A stretch of DNA of 64,000 bases from Adineta steineri. Its lineage: Eukaryota > Rotifera > Eurotatoria > Adinetida > Adinetidae. Below the pieces are notes generated by a model that saw only the letters and a list, made by a program, of their open reading frames with translations, did not search any database and had not been told where the DNA came from. Made by a program: the position numbers and the translations under genes. The stretch covers positions 109,907 through 173,906 of the forward strand of contig CAJNOI010000012.1 in assembly GCA_905250115.1 (NCBI GenBank), given 5' to 3'. Of this stretch, positions 34,362-47,200 are shown piece by piece (position 1 is the first letter of the stretch; each line of letters opens with the position of its first letter).

Positions 34362-35055
34362 CGTGCGTATATATTTCTGATTTTGAAAGGAACTAATCAA
34401 TATGAAAGAAATGACCAATGTTATTTGATTAGTCGATCAAGACATGAAAAAGATTTAGGCAGGAGAAACGAAAAGTATCATGGCAATAAGTCAGCCTTTA
34501 TTTCCTGTTGTTTAGTCTCAACTATTCGAAATTTAATTTATATATTCTTGTATCGCATGTTAAAAAACTGTCGTATAATTTTCTTAAATGTTGCAAATAG
34601 CTTAAATGATATATTGCTTCATGATGATTACAGATAAGAACGAAAGCAAACGGCAACATATATTTTAGACAAGACTGACAAAATACAAAATTGATAAAGA
34701 GTTTCATTCGCCAAAATTAAAATAAAGTATCGAAGGAATTGATGATGAGAACTTATCTATAAAAGATACTAATGACTACTTACCTTTTCTGAGTCCTTTG
34801 CAAAGTTAGAAATGAGAACTTTCATATGATCTCATAGACTCTCTTTATATAGAGTTTTAGATAATAAATTAAAAAAGAGCATCACATGATATAATTATAC
34901 ATGTTATCGCTACAATTTATTGGCTCACCTGTGCAATATATCATCTTTATGTTATCACACAATACGCCTCGGCAAATCCTTAGGCTGCTGTCTAAATGTC
35001 AAAAAACATGATAAAAATGTTTTATGTTTTTTTTACAATTTGCACAGTAATAAAT

Positions 35056-35115
35056 GGCGTGATGGGGGTGCGTATAATTCTTTTTTCATCTTTACATCCA
35101 TCCACATCCACCGTA
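35056..35115. repeat. Degenerate TGTGGG-like foldback element
   Basis: The short left arm GGCGTGATGGGGGTGCG and right arm ACATCCATCCACATCCACCG lie around an AT-rich loop. Confidence 0.6.
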
Positions 35116-36040
35116 CAAATAGCATCTTATTGTTATCTATCGATTATAACTTCAATTTCACGATCTTTCTAAACAATCCACATTACTTTCAAATTCTGGA
35201 AAGCAAAATACAAAGGATCTTTCCTAATGACTTTTTTTCAAGTATTATTTGTGTAACATCACAAATCAGTGATCAGTCATTCGTCGGTGCTACAGACGGT
35301 CGCCAATCGTGACTAATTGCTGTTGCTCTTCCGTAAAAAAAACAGTAGAAAGAAAACGTTTCATATAAGGAAGCTCTTGATACTGACAGCAACACATGCA
35401 AGATCAGGAACTCATTTTATTTTACAAGTCCATCCTTTCATTTCTAGCGACATCGTTATTCTATGAACAAAGATATTTTAGTGAAGAAAAGAACCGTTTC
35501 GGCAGTTTCTGACAATATAAGAATCTCAATAGATTTCGAGATTCGAATTAGATTTGTTCAAATTCTAACGTTTGACCGTCGTACAAACACATACACGTTG
35601 TAGTTTCTTTTAATCGAAGAAATACATCGGCTTAGAAACTGATTCGATAGTAATATTTTTATGATGCAGAAAGAAAATCTTAAAAGTTTAACTGACAAAT
35701 TTCTAATTGTCATCAATATTCCGATTCTCTAATTTGAACTCATTCGATCTTATTGTATGATTAAAACTCCGAATCATGTTTATTATCTTGCGTTGGTTGA
35801 AAAATTTCATTTGAAAACTGATTCAGAACAAATATATATTGTATGAAACAACAATAATCGTTTTTTTTTTATTTATTTCTTTTCTGACTCTAGGAAGAAA
35901 GTAACGAGACCGTCGACGTGTCTTGTTATTTGTTCTGATGCCTATTGCATAAAAAACGAAGCGAGCACGTAAGAAAAAATCATTGGTTGTTAAAAGTCGA
36001 TAAGAACGGCGCAGAAAGAAAAATATATTTTCTCGTTTTG

Positions 36041-36088
36041 GCAGGGATATGAGTGTGGACATCAGTTAGAGATCGCACTCACACCATA
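36041..36088. repeat. Degenerate TGTGGG-like foldback element
   Basis: The left arm GGGATATGAGTGTGGACATC and right arm GATCGCACTCACACCATAT are complementary with a few mismatches. Confidence 0.65.
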
Positions 36089-36638
36089 TAGTTCATATAT
36101 TCAATATCAAGTTCGAATGTTTTACTAATAGAAGTAAAAATCGAAATCTGTCAACGAATTGATTCACATTTATTTTAAATTGATAATTTGTTCACCTTCA
36201 AAATTCGAAGATGAATATGTATTGTTTTTCAATGAGTTGAAAACTATTGAGTAAAGAACAGAAGTTCAGTCAATAAAATAAAATAACTAATTCGTGAGAT
36301 ATGTGTACATTTGCTTGTTGAACATTAAACTGATGATATTAAAAATTTTGACTCGAAAATACTGTTACTTTTGAGAATAAGATAAATTGTAAAAGTGAAT
36401 TAGAATACTTTTATAAAATCATTTGAATTGTTTTCTACTGTTAAATATTCCATTTCAATTAAATTCGATAAATCATTTTGTTAACTAATATAGATTTCAT
36501 TCTTATTGATTTATCTTTTTTCTTCTCTCTTCCTTTTCTCTTAATAAATCATAGAATCACAAAAATAAATCTAATAAAACTTCTATTTAGAAGTGTTTTT
36601 TATTTATGTTTAAAAATAAAAATCGAAATTTTATTAAA

Positions 36639-39015
36639 TTAAATTAAAACTTTTTCATATTTTTGGATTCGGTGATTATTGTGATCGACAACATAAAGAT
36701 TTCCTTCATCATCAAATGATAAACCTGCGGGACCATTTAATTGATTTGATTGATTTCCTTGACCATTTCCACCAACAACAATTTCACCTGCTTCATCTCC
36801 TTCACACCAACGCATAACGCGATCATTTCTATAATCTGTCACATAGATTTGATCCAAATGATCAACAATCACTCCTTGAGGATAAGATAATTGTTTGAGA
36901 CTATTTCCTTGACCATTTCCACCAGCAACAATAATTCCTTCTTTTGCATCTTTTTTCCATTTCATTACACGATGATTGTTATGATCTAATATATAAAGAG
37001 AATAATCTTCAGCAATAAAGATAAAAGTAGGAGAATTCAGTTGATTAAGTTGATTTCCTTGACTATTTCCACCTGCAATTAATTCACCTATTTTATCTCC
37101 TTGTTTCCATCGTCTTACTTCATGATACTCATAATCAGAAACATAAATAAATCCATTTTTATCGATTGTCAAACCATAACAATCAATATTTGAAATAAGA
37201 ATTTCTTGATTTTGATCAAAATATCGAATTACTCGTCTGTTCCCTTGATCAGAAATAATAAAAGAATTATTTTTTTTATCAGAAACTATATTTGTTGGAA
37301 GATTCAATTGATTATTTTGATTTCCATCTACAATGACTCGACCTTTATTTGAATTCAATTTCCATTTAACAATACGATGATTATAACAATCAGCAATACA
37401 AATTGATTTATCATTATCAACAAAGATCCCCCAAGGATAACGCAGTTGATTTAATTTCTGTCCTTGTGCATTTCCTCCAGCAACAGTAATTGCAGATTGT
37501 TTAAATTTACTCTTTTTTGTTTGAATTAGTTCTAAAATAAATTCTTTTTCATTATTTTTAAACGAAAAAAAAGAACGAAAATAAGACGAACAAATTGTGT
37601 TTGAGTTTGTTTTAATAAAATAAAACTTCCATTTTGTTAAAATTAATTTCAAATAATTTCTTCATTCAATCGAGATTTTTAATTAAATATAAAAATTTGA
37701 TTTTCAGCAAAAGAAATTTCATTAAAATCAATTGCATTTTTTTATTTGGAAAATTTTAATAGTTTGAAAACAAAATGAACTTAACTTTAATTTTAATATT
37801 TGAAAATAAAAACTCAAACTAAACAATCAATTGAAAACATTTAGTACAACTATTTTTACTAACATCGATAAATATTTTGAATAAACTGTATAAATATAAT
37901 AAGGATATTATTTGTGAAACAGATTCTTTTTAATTTTTATTAGTACTTAATTGATAAAAATAATTTATGAAAAAGTTCTATGTTAATTTTAAAGATAATA
38001 AAACATACTTTGTTTTACTTGAGATTGAGTTAATATTTGGCTTGTTGTTATTGGATTCTTTGGTATAGTCGCTGTACTAATTGTAAACTGAACTGGGTGA
38101 TAAGACTCTTAATAGAATGATTTTATTTGACAATAATAGAAAAATAAATAATAATTATTTAGATTAGGAGAGCAATTGTTTAAGTTTTTGCAGTAATTTA
38201 AAATAAAAACAAAGCAAAGTTTAAATTTTCTCAATAAAGATATAAAGAGAGAAAATTTGGATGCGAAATGATATTCATTTATGAAGGAAAATTTATTTGA
38301 TTTTTCAAAAACAAAATTATTTTGAAGAGTTGTTTTCATATTGAAATAGTTTGACAGATCTCAGTATATCCTCGAAACACAGATTCAAATAATTTAGGTA
38401 TGATGTATTTTTAGACTTTTCTCTCGATGTTATAATTGTTCATTTTCAACATTTGAAATTTTTCTCTCTAAATAAATGAAATAATTGAATAAACATACCG
38501 AATGATGAAATAACTGAAATTTTCTTGATAAATTCTTGTGAATCTTGTCGAATAGAAATATTTGATGGTTGAAGAAATTCCTCAGTGATTTGTGTTAATT
38601 TTAATTGAAAATTATTTAAATCGATTTCATTAAATTCATTTTTTTGACGAATTTCTTTTAATTTCTTAGATAATTCAATGAACTGTCTTTCAACATTATT
38701 GATCAATTTTTGTGTTAATTTCATCAGTGTTTCTCGGCATTGTTGTGCTGTTTGTTGAATTTTCTCAATTGAATTTATTTCCCATTGATTAATTTGTTCG
38801 ATTAAAGAAGAATTATGTGGATTTCGTTTTTGTTGGATAATTGTTTGTTGAAATTGATCGTGATCGTTAATAATTGCCTCTAATTGTGCCTCAATCCTTT
38901 GTCGGTGCTCTGTAAAATGTGGAAGACAGAACTCATTTGAACATTTTTTACAATTGTATGTATTGTTTTCTTTGTTGCACACAGAACATTGTGTTTTGTT
39001 ATTCTCTGTTGCCAT
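36639..39015 (-). CDS. TRIM-like protein: B-box-type zinc finger, coiled coil, NHL propeller
   Basis: Three exons, 39015-38499, 38107-38009 and 37531-36639, have introns of 391 and 477 nt and junction phases that all match. The product is about 502 residues. Residues 9-40 form a treble-Cys/His finger (CSVCNKENNTYNCKKCSNEFC followed by HFTEHR), the pattern of a B-box. Residues 40-160 are charged heptads (coiled coil). Exon 2 is a Ser/Thr/Gln linker. Exon 3 encodes six NHL blades, each with GGNGQGNQLNQL-type spacing (HRIVKW, HRVMKW, DRVMRW, HRIQKY) and a conserved Gly-hydrophobic-Asp strand. TRIM-NHL proteins bind RNA or partner proteins as dimers; no RING is present here, so ubiquitin ligase activity is not implied. 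Such B-box/CC/NHL proteins are abundant in bdelloids. Confidence 0.85.
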
Positions 39016-39805
39016 TTATTGAAGAATTTGAATATGAAATGAATATTTACTCTCATTTTATCTGTGTATTTATTTATACAAAACAAAATGAGTCAATGTC
39101 AATAAATATCAGTAGGTAGTAAAAGAACGAAGAAAACCTTTTTTCGAGAGATAAGAGATCTTCATCATGAAAATAATTTTAATATTAATGGACATTGAAT
39201 GAAAACTGAGTCTCTTTGAAAAAGATGAATTTTATTGATCGTTCGTCTTTTATATGAGTTGAGATACAAATAATTTTGTAATTTCCACTGAATAACAAAA
39301 AAAGATTATTCTTTATGAAATTTGAATAGATGTCATTATAATCTATTCAATTCTCTTTACTTCACTGAGCAATTTAATACTTTTAGACATAATGATGAAA
39401 TTTTTTCTTGAACTTCTCACAAGGATGCTCATTAAATGTATTTCAATAAAAGATTGATCCAAAACCAATCGACTTGAATTTGAAGAAAATAAAATGAAAC
39501 GAAAAATGATTTCGAAATCTTCGATATATCCAGGAGCATTTAAAGAATTGGAGTATGGGTGTGGATGGGTGCGGGTACGAGTGCTAGGTGGGTGCGCTTG
39601 ATTAGTTTAGCTTTTATGCGCATCCACGCACAAATCCGAACTCATACTCACACCCACACCCACACCACACCCTCAAGATTTACACATTTCTAAATGTACA
39701 GATAAAAAATGATTGGCGTACCAGCCACATAGTTTATTACATGAATTATAACTTTACATATATTCAGTATTATTCCTTCTATGAGACAGTATAAGAATAA
39801 TAATG
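39016..39805. other. Intergenic region 3' of the monooxygenase
   Basis: AT-rich sequence containing the large foldback element at 39547-39680. No gene was recognised. Confidence 0.5.
39547..39680. repeat. Large TGTGGG-like foldback element
   Basis: The left arm TTGGAGTATGGGTGTGGATG continues through more GGGTG units. The right arm ends CACACCACACCCTCAAG. The loop contains a second, inner pair (GTGGGTGCGC, GCGCATCCACGC), so the element is a nested hairpin. Confidence 0.85.
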
Positions 39806-41083
39806 TTAAAAGAGTGAAGGTTCTTGATTAAGTTTTTGTATATTTGAACCAGTCACTTTTTTAAAGTTCAACATTATAGTTTCGAGTTCTTCTGTTGAAA
39901 CGACGTCAGATAAACTGGAAAATTCATGTGAAGATCGTTCATCGACAATTTTTAATATCTCTTCAGAACCATATTGACGAGCTGCGAGAACAACAGTATT
40001 TGTAGCAGGACGTCGACGATCATCATACGCTTGTAGACCTTCTGGAGTGATTCCATATTGACGAAACGAAAGAGTAAGTTCACGAGCATCGAGAATAGCT
40101 TGAGAAGCACCATTACCTCCATTTGGATACATAGGATGAGCAGCATCGCCCAGTAAAGTTACACGTTCATGTGTCCATCGTGGTAACGGATCACGATCAG
40201 TCATCGGAAATTCATTGATAATAATAGATGATTGTATTAGATGACGAATATCAAGAAAATCGAGTTTCATATGTGATACGAATGGAAGAAGATCTTCACT
40301 ATGACCAATATTGTTCCAATCAGGTGTTACCGATGTTGTTTGTACATCTGGTTTGTCTACTCGAACAACACAAGCCCAATTTATTGTATTTTTACCTACA
40401 GGATACGTAACAAATTCAATATCATTTGGATTCCCCATTAAAATCATGGTTCGTCCATCTAAGTACAGTTTATCCGTTTCTGTTACACCACGATATAGTT
40501 TGCTGCCTCTCCAGAGAGGACGTCCTTCGTTGGGATATAAAATCTTTCGTACCGTAGAATTGATTCCATCAGCGCCTATTAATAATTTTGCTCGTTCAGT
40601 ATTTATATCGCCTGTGCGTGGATTAACAAAATCTGCTTCCACATAATCGGAATACGATCGAAAAGCAATCAATTTCTGGTTTAAACAAACGGATGTTTCG
40701 CCTACTTCGTCACGTACATGACGCATTAATAATTGTTGAAAGTTACCACGATGCATTGAATATGTAGGCCATTTATAACCTGCTTCAATACCTTTCACTT
40801 CACTATAAATAAGTTGTCCATGACGTGAATAAAAAAGAGCTTTGGCTCCTTGAATACCAACTTCATCTAATTCGTGTTCTAATCCGAGTTCATACAATAC
40901 TTTCACACTAAATGGTTGAAGGTTTAAACCGAATCCAATTGGTTCTACTGCTGCCACTCGTTCATGAACGCGAACTGAATAACCTTCACGATGTAAACAT
41001 AAAGCCGTGACAAGACCACCAATTCCACCTCCGACAATGAGTACATCAACTATATCTGTAAGGATGGATTTTATATCATGCAT
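39806..41083 (-). CDS. Class A FAD-dependent monooxygenase (PhzS/salicylate-hydroxylase-like)
   Basis: A single intronless exon encodes 425 residues. FAD contacts are clear: VLIVGGGIGGLVTALCLHRE near residue 14, KLLIGADGINSTVRK (the DG motif) near residue 167, and VTLLGDAAHPMYPNGGNGAS (the GD motif) near residue 310. These group A flavoproteins use NAD(P)H and O2 to hydroxylate aromatic substrates. The YSRHGQLIYSEVKGIEAGYKWP stretch resembles PhzS-type flavin-dependent oxidoreductases of bacteria. There is no signal peptide. An intronless bacterial or fungal-type enzyme among intron-bearing genes suggests horizontal acquisition; this is inference until placed in a tree. The start has an ATG with a short AT-rich leader. 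Confidence 0.87.
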   Translation of the reverse strand: MHDIKSILTDIVDVLIVGGGIGGLVTALCLHREGYSVRVHERVAAVEPIGFGLNLQPFSVKVLYELGLEHELDEVGIQGAKALFYSRHGQLIYSEVKGIEAGYKWPTYSMHRGNFQQLLMRHVRDEVGETSVCLNQKLIAFRSYSDYVEADFVNPRTGDINTERAKLLIGADGINSTVRKILYPNEGRPLWRGSKLYRGVTETDKLYLDGRTMILMGNPNDIEFVTYPVGKNTINWACVVRVDKPDVQTTSVTPDWNNIGHSEDLLPFVSHMKLDFLDIRHLIQSSIIINEFPMTDRDPLPRWTHERVTLLGDAAHPMYPNGGNGASQAILDARELTLSFRQYGITPEGLQAYDDRRRPATNTVVLAARQYGSEEILKIVDERSSHEFSSLSDVVSTEELETIMLNFKKVTGSNIQKLNQEPSLF

Positions 41084-41900
41084 TGTTATACAATAAATCT
41101 AAAAAGACATTCATAATTCCCAGTTCAATATAATTAATAAATTATATATTCTACCACAATTACATAACATACAAAGAATAAAATAAATATTTTGTATGAT
41201 AATTTACTTTTAGATGGCAAACACGATTGAAACAGTCGAAAAGAGCAACAAATATGTTTGAAAATTTCTACGAAATGATATCGAAATATGCACTCTTTCT
41301 CTTTCGTTTCAATGTAAAAAGAAAAAAGACATAACGTTTCATTGGTCACCGAAAAGAAAGAGAGAAGACGTGACTTTTTGTCCTTTCTTTATTCTTTTCA
41401 GACTATTGATCATCTCGTCATACTCTTTTGTTATTTGTTCATTTTCTTTCTTTTCTACATAGTTGCCATTCATATTTGACCTAACACGATCGAGACCACT
41501 GGGAATTGTCCAACGATAGTCTATCGTCTAAATCCGACCTTGAAGGTGAACCTATTGAACTCATCTAAAGATAATTTTCTCGATATATCCTATCTCAAAG
41601 CGATGAGTAATCTCATATTAATACGACACGCTATCGTCATATGTGTCAACAAAAAACGACAGAAAAATTCTTGTTATTATGAGGTATTTATTCAGATTTA
41701 TTTGGATACTTTCTCGATTTTCTCTGTGTAATTAAAGTAAAGAAATATGTTTATCGCTTTAGTTCTATTGTAATGATTTAAATGATGGTTGTGCAAATAA
41801 TATATTCTATATTTGATTCTCTCGATCGAAGAATATGTGAAACGGTAGATGAGAATAAATACTAAAACAAAAATCGTGCATAATATATGATTTGATTTCA
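41084..41900. other. Divergent intergenic region
   Basis: Lies between the starts of the monooxygenase (-) and the EGF/lectin-like gene (+) and so carries both promoters. It is AT-rich, and no foldback element or RNA gene was recognised. Confidence 0.5.
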
Positions 41901-43855
41901 ATGGTTGATTGTTTTACTAAAAAAAAGATTTACAGAACATTTCTTCAAATGTTTTCTCAACTATTGATCATGCCATGCTTTATTTTTCTACTACCTTGGA
42001 TTGAATCGAAACAAGTTGGTTCTATCAATAATATGATTTTGTTATCATCTGCGACTAGTATTGCATCGATAAATAGCTCCTGTGATAAATGTATTTGTAT
42101 GATGATATTAACAGATAATATTGTTGGTATTACTTGTTTACAGAATCAAACTTGTTTACTTTTTTCTAACTATTCATTATCCTATACTATCAATAGCAGT
42201 TTGGGTGGAAGTTTTCATTTTCTCATCATACCTCCAGAACAACAGTTTTCTACGGATAAAACAACTGGTAAAGCATTTTAAAAGTATTTTTGTTTTAGAT
42301 CGTATTAATTGTTTTCTTTATAGTAAGTTGTACTTCAAATTGTATGAATAATGGAACGTGTCTATTTTCAAACGTCTGTCTATGTACATCTGAATGGTAA
42401 ATATTTATTGAGTAGTCTAATTCTAGAAAACAATTTATATTCAGGAATGGAACATATTGTGAAATACCAGTTTGTTCTCCACCATGTGAAAATTTTGGAA
42501 ATTGTACTTCTCCAGGTGTTTGTACATGTTACTATGATTGGACCGGTAGCTATTGTCAAATTGGTGAGTTGAATATATAGAACTTAACTGTAATGAATAT
42601 GATTATTTATTTATTTCTAGTACAAACTATTCTTTGGACATTTGATAATACATTTAACGATTTAAGTGGTCAATTTATTGGTGTTGGGTCTAATTCTCCA
42701 ACATACACAGCAGGTATCAATGGATATGGTTCAGCTTTAGCATTAAATGGTACACACAATCAATGTGTTATTGTTTATCCGTACTTAAACATGAGTTATA
42801 TGAGTTTTACTTGGGAATTCTGGATTTATCCGACAATAGCATTGCCCAGTGATACTACATTCATCAGTCAATGTTTTAATGTGAGCAAGGATCAATGCTT
42901 ACTATTTATGATAAGATATGATAAGATTTTGTTTTCATTTTGGTATGATGATGTCAGTGGTTTGACAGTGTTTCCAGTAAATAAATGGTCTCACGTGACA
43001 TTGATTTACGATTTGATAACAAACAAAAAATTTATTTATCTTAATGGTATTTTAGAACATGCTCAACATTCGAATGGATCTCTTAGAGCAGACTTTGTCA
43101 ATCTAACTATCGGCTGTCGGGAAATGGGTAAGGGTGCGGCTTATGACAAATTCTTTACTGGATATATTGATCAAATGTTATACAATTCTCGTGTAAAAAA
43201 TGCTAGCGAAATTCTTAATGATGCTACACTTGTTACCTATCATCGATTTCTTTCCAATGCATCATTGATAGATTCTGGCCCTAATTACATCAATGGAAGT
43301 TGGGGTGGTGGTGCAGTGTCAATTCCTTCAGGCATCGTCAATCAAGCTATTGATTTTCCTACGAATGGTTCTTACTTTCAACTATCTGGGCTTGTTCTTT
43401 TAGGTACATCCAATTGGCCTCTATCTTTATCTCTTTGGTTTAAAATAAATTCATTGACTGACACTAGTTCTATTGTTTACCTTTCCAATGCGATTCAGTG
43501 CATAGAAATGATTACATTATTATATAATGGAACGATTCAAATTCAAATCTTTAATGGTACTATGAATAATATTATTCTCGGACCAGTGATGCATATTGGT
43601 ATATGGAATCATATTATTTATACATTTTCAACAATACATGGAATGAAATTATATGTTAATGGAAGTCTATATAGATCAATTATGACAACATATTCAACTA
43701 ATGATTCTCCGGTAACACTTACTTTTGGAAATTCACTATTGAATACTACTTGTGGATATCTCAATCAACAGTTTTATGGAAGTATTGATGAAGTTCGATT
43801 ATATTCACGTGAATTAAATGCAACAGACATTGTACAATTATATACAAATCCATAA
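41901..43855 (+). CDS. Secreted EGF plus double LamG-like (concanavalin-fold) protein
   Basis: Four exons, 41901-42267, 42324-42396, 42445-42563 and 42621-43855, join in phase to give up to 597 residues. The likely working start is Met17 (ATG at 41949), which opens a signal peptide (MFSQLLIMPCFIFLLPW). Exons 2 and 3 encode two EGF modules (CMNNGTCLF with CLCTSEW, and CENFGNCTS with CTCYYDW). Exon 4 encodes two LamG_3-type jelly-roll domains. They show the paired motifs VNKWSHVTLIYDLITNKKFI, YLNGILE and GYIDQMLYNSRV, repeated as HIGIWNHIIYTF, YVNGSLY and GSIDEVRLYSRELNATDI. It probably binds glycans or matrix outside the cell. There are many N-glycosylation sequons and no membrane anchor. Confidence 0.82.
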
Positions 43856-43989
43856 TTCTCAATAATTAAAAAATATATCTTTCGGACATCGTTCTTCGAC
43901 TGTCTGTTTTGATGGGCTATTTGTCGTTTAAATAAATATATAGATCATATCATTCACTTAAGATCAATCTACTTTCCTTCATAAAATTC

Positions 43990-44039
43990 ATCTTGAGGGT
44001 GTGCGTGTGCAATGATTAGATTACCCACACCCTCAAGAT
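43990..44039. repeat. Compact perfect-ended foldback element between convergent genes
   Basis: Fifty bases start ATCTTGAGGGTGTGCGTGTG and end CCCACACCCTCAAGAT, so the last 13 or so bases of each arm are exact inverse copies. It lies midway between the stop codons of the EGF/lectin-like gene (43855) and the giant receptor (44216). Confidence 0.9.
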
Positions 44040-44215
44040 ATAATTAGTTAATCGTCTTGATCATCTACTGAGCATGTGACTAAGAAAAAATGTATATACG
44101 AAGAAAAAGAAAAAGAAATGTAATAATATTATATATTTGTATTTAAATATAGAGATTATTTCTGCAAGTTTTGAATCGAGTTCATATCGTTGTTAGCAGA
44201 GTAGCATTTGCACTA

Positions 44216-47200
44216 TCAGTTATGTCTTTTTCGACAAAAGATTGTTTTCATTGAATTGCTGAACTCTTCCTTGTACATAGATGATGGAAGTACGAATACA
44301 ACAAAGATGACTGCGGGGGAAACGAAAGAAAGTAAATAGCCTCCCAAGAAAAACCAGGGATCCCTAGCTGATTTCAAACAATTCCAAATAAAAGAAAGTA
44401 TTAGACGGGGTAAAGCAAGAATGATGAGAATGCATGGACTGATGATGAGATGCTTGTGTTCACATAATTGCTGCCATAAATGTTGTCTCAAAGTTAATTG
44501 TTGACGAGTTGCAAATCTTTGACGAGCCATTTTAGTGATGATCAAACTTGCTGAGATGAAGTTAACAGCAAATGGGCCGAAAAAATGAATAACATAAACC
44601 ACTCGGTTAAAGATTTGAACATTATGCGAATATGTAGCTATGCACCAAGTACGTTGGTCTTCCATGTCATCAATCAGTTTCCGGTGCAGAGGATCGTGTA
44701 TAGCTGTAGTACTAGTGCACAGCAGAACGACGCTAACAATCCATCTAGCAATTCTCTTACTCTTTTCTTTGTTGAAGTTTGCGCCGGAATATATCGTAAC
44801 TACACGCTCAATAGCAACACAAGCTGAAAGCCAATCGCCCATATGAGGTAAGAATTTCAAGAGAAACTCAATCCATATGCAATTGATATGAATAGTAGAT
44901 GGATGAATAATTATTTTCATCTGAGAGAGAAGAAGTAACCAGAATTTAAGAATGAATACAGTCATAGTCAGCAAAGAGATCATTGACAACACTAATAAAT
45001 AAACTCCACACCCAGTTTCACGTATCTTCTTTCGTTGAAAGGTAAAAATGGATAGGGTATTACTTAAAAGACTTAATGCAAACATTGTTGCTGTGATAGC
45101 GATGCTTATTTGTACAACTGAAGGTTGATGACGGATAGAAATATATGGACTGATGTGATACCCAAGGATAGTGTCAAGAGAGAGTCCACTACCTATGGTG
45201 GAGAATTGACATTTCGAACCATAGTAACATTCGGCGCATACGCACAGAAATGTTGTAGGACATAAAGGATGATCTTGAAAGCACTTACCGTCATTTTCAC
45301 AATATTTCGTAACCTGGCAGTCGTAAGTCATATTATGAGCGAATTCAAAACAATTGGCATGCCGTTCGTTTGTGCACAGGCACATTAACGTCTCATCATA
45401 GAAACACGACAGTTCGTGTCGTTCTAAGCACGGTAGATGATAGTATTTCACTCGTCGTCGTAGTGGATAACCGAGGAAAGTAGAGTTCAACACCTCATGT
45501 AGAAGAGCACATCGTTGGGCTGGTGTAGGTATAGATATAATGTGCGTAGATGATGTGTAAATAGCATGTATAGCCAGCAAATAGTAATCTGAATGGATTT
45601 GCCCGAACAGTAGATGAAAGGGTGTAGACATGTAAAAAGTGATCATATTTCGATCTACGGGAACTTTCTTCAATATAGTTGTACGCAAAGGATCATCATT
45701 GTTCTGCACAGTTATAAAATGACCCTGTACATAGTTCGGTATCGGTAGATTTTTCAATAAAATATCGATTCGAGAATCTCGTAGTTGGCACGTCAGTCCA
45801 GAAAAGCCCTCTTGGCAGAAGCAAGTGAAATTATGACTCGGTACTTGTGTATCCGTCGTTACACATTGTCCGCCATTTTCACATGGATTTGGTTGGCATG
45901 ATACATGGTTTAGATAGCATCGCGGACCATATTTGCCCGTAGGACAAACGCATATTGAATGACTATTAGCAAATCCTACACAGCGCGAATCAGTTGAACA
46001 AGTGCAAAGCATTTGAATTTCACACAGTGGACCTGACCAGCCAGAATCACATTGACAGAACTGATCTGACGTACCCTCGTAAGTGGTACAAATACCATGA
46101 TGACATGGGTGTGCACAGCTGTCAGGTCTTCGAGTTAGTATAGTAAGTAGAGCTGAGAGGCGATTAACAGGTAAGAAAGAAAATTGAATTGGCAAGTACC
46201 AGCTTGCTCTGTATGCCAAAGTTTCCTTTACAAACAGATCGATTTTCACCGAATACTTTCTCAAGGATGATTTAGGTCGCGTTCGATAAAGAAGATATAC
46301 GTGATATTTCAAATTGCAATCACGCGAAGGTACATAGACTATTTGATCATAGGAGTGAATAGTTTTCAAGTCATCGATAAGAGTGATTACAAAACTAAAT
46401 ACAGTGCGCCGTTCCTGTGTTCGAAAGCTTAATGTTAGGCTCACACGCTGACTCTGATATTGACATTTGTTTCCGTAATAACTTGAGGGACACAAACATT
46501 TTTCCTGATTGTTCTTCATTCGGACAAGAATGCCACGATTACAAGACCATGCTCGAACATAGTCTACTGATGGGTATTGTGAAGTCGGCTTCTGAACTGA
46601 TTGATTGGACGTAACAGTCTCTGATCGATTGTTTTGGTTATTTGACAATGAGAAATAGATAGTTGTGCGCTTGGTCATATCACTAACGCTACACAACATT
46701 GTTTCACCAATGCTGCGCTGAGTAGATGCGATATCAGAACATAAGCCTGAGAACTCTCCAGCAGAGTCAGTATATCTTGAGCAGTTCCATTCATCATCGC
46801 CTAATGGGCAATGTCTATTGTCGTTTACGCCACATACTTCATACATCGTTATGCACGTAGTAGAATTCAAGCAACGGTAGCGTTCAGTCCTGGGTTTGTG
46901 AGTGCTACGACAAAACATACGTTCATCCATGGCACCACGACAGTCAATTATCCCATCATTTGTACGATTCAGCGGTAGACATATGAGCTCATTACGATGA
47001 ATAGATAAGCAGGGATGTTCATCTGAATGGCAAGGTGAAGAATGACACTGGAGTTCATCGGCTCCATTGATACAGTTCCAGATATTATCGCAGCGAGTAT
47101 AAAGATTATTGCACGGCCATAGCTCGCAGTTAGTCTCATCGGTCTCATTTTGTTCTTTATACGATATTTCTGTGAACCCATCGCATAGTATACCAAATGA

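Larger units (their letters stand above)
34362..36638. other. Long intergenic region with two foldback elements
   Basis: About 2.3 kb between the amine oxidase start and the TRIM-like gene end. The two foldback elements are listed separately. Frames at 34383, 34920 and 35823 show no domain, signal peptide or splice support. I see no RNA gene. Confidence 0.5.

Noticed and set aside
34920..35312. 130-codon frame in the intergenic region
   Set aside because: Crosses a foldback element and shows no coding features.
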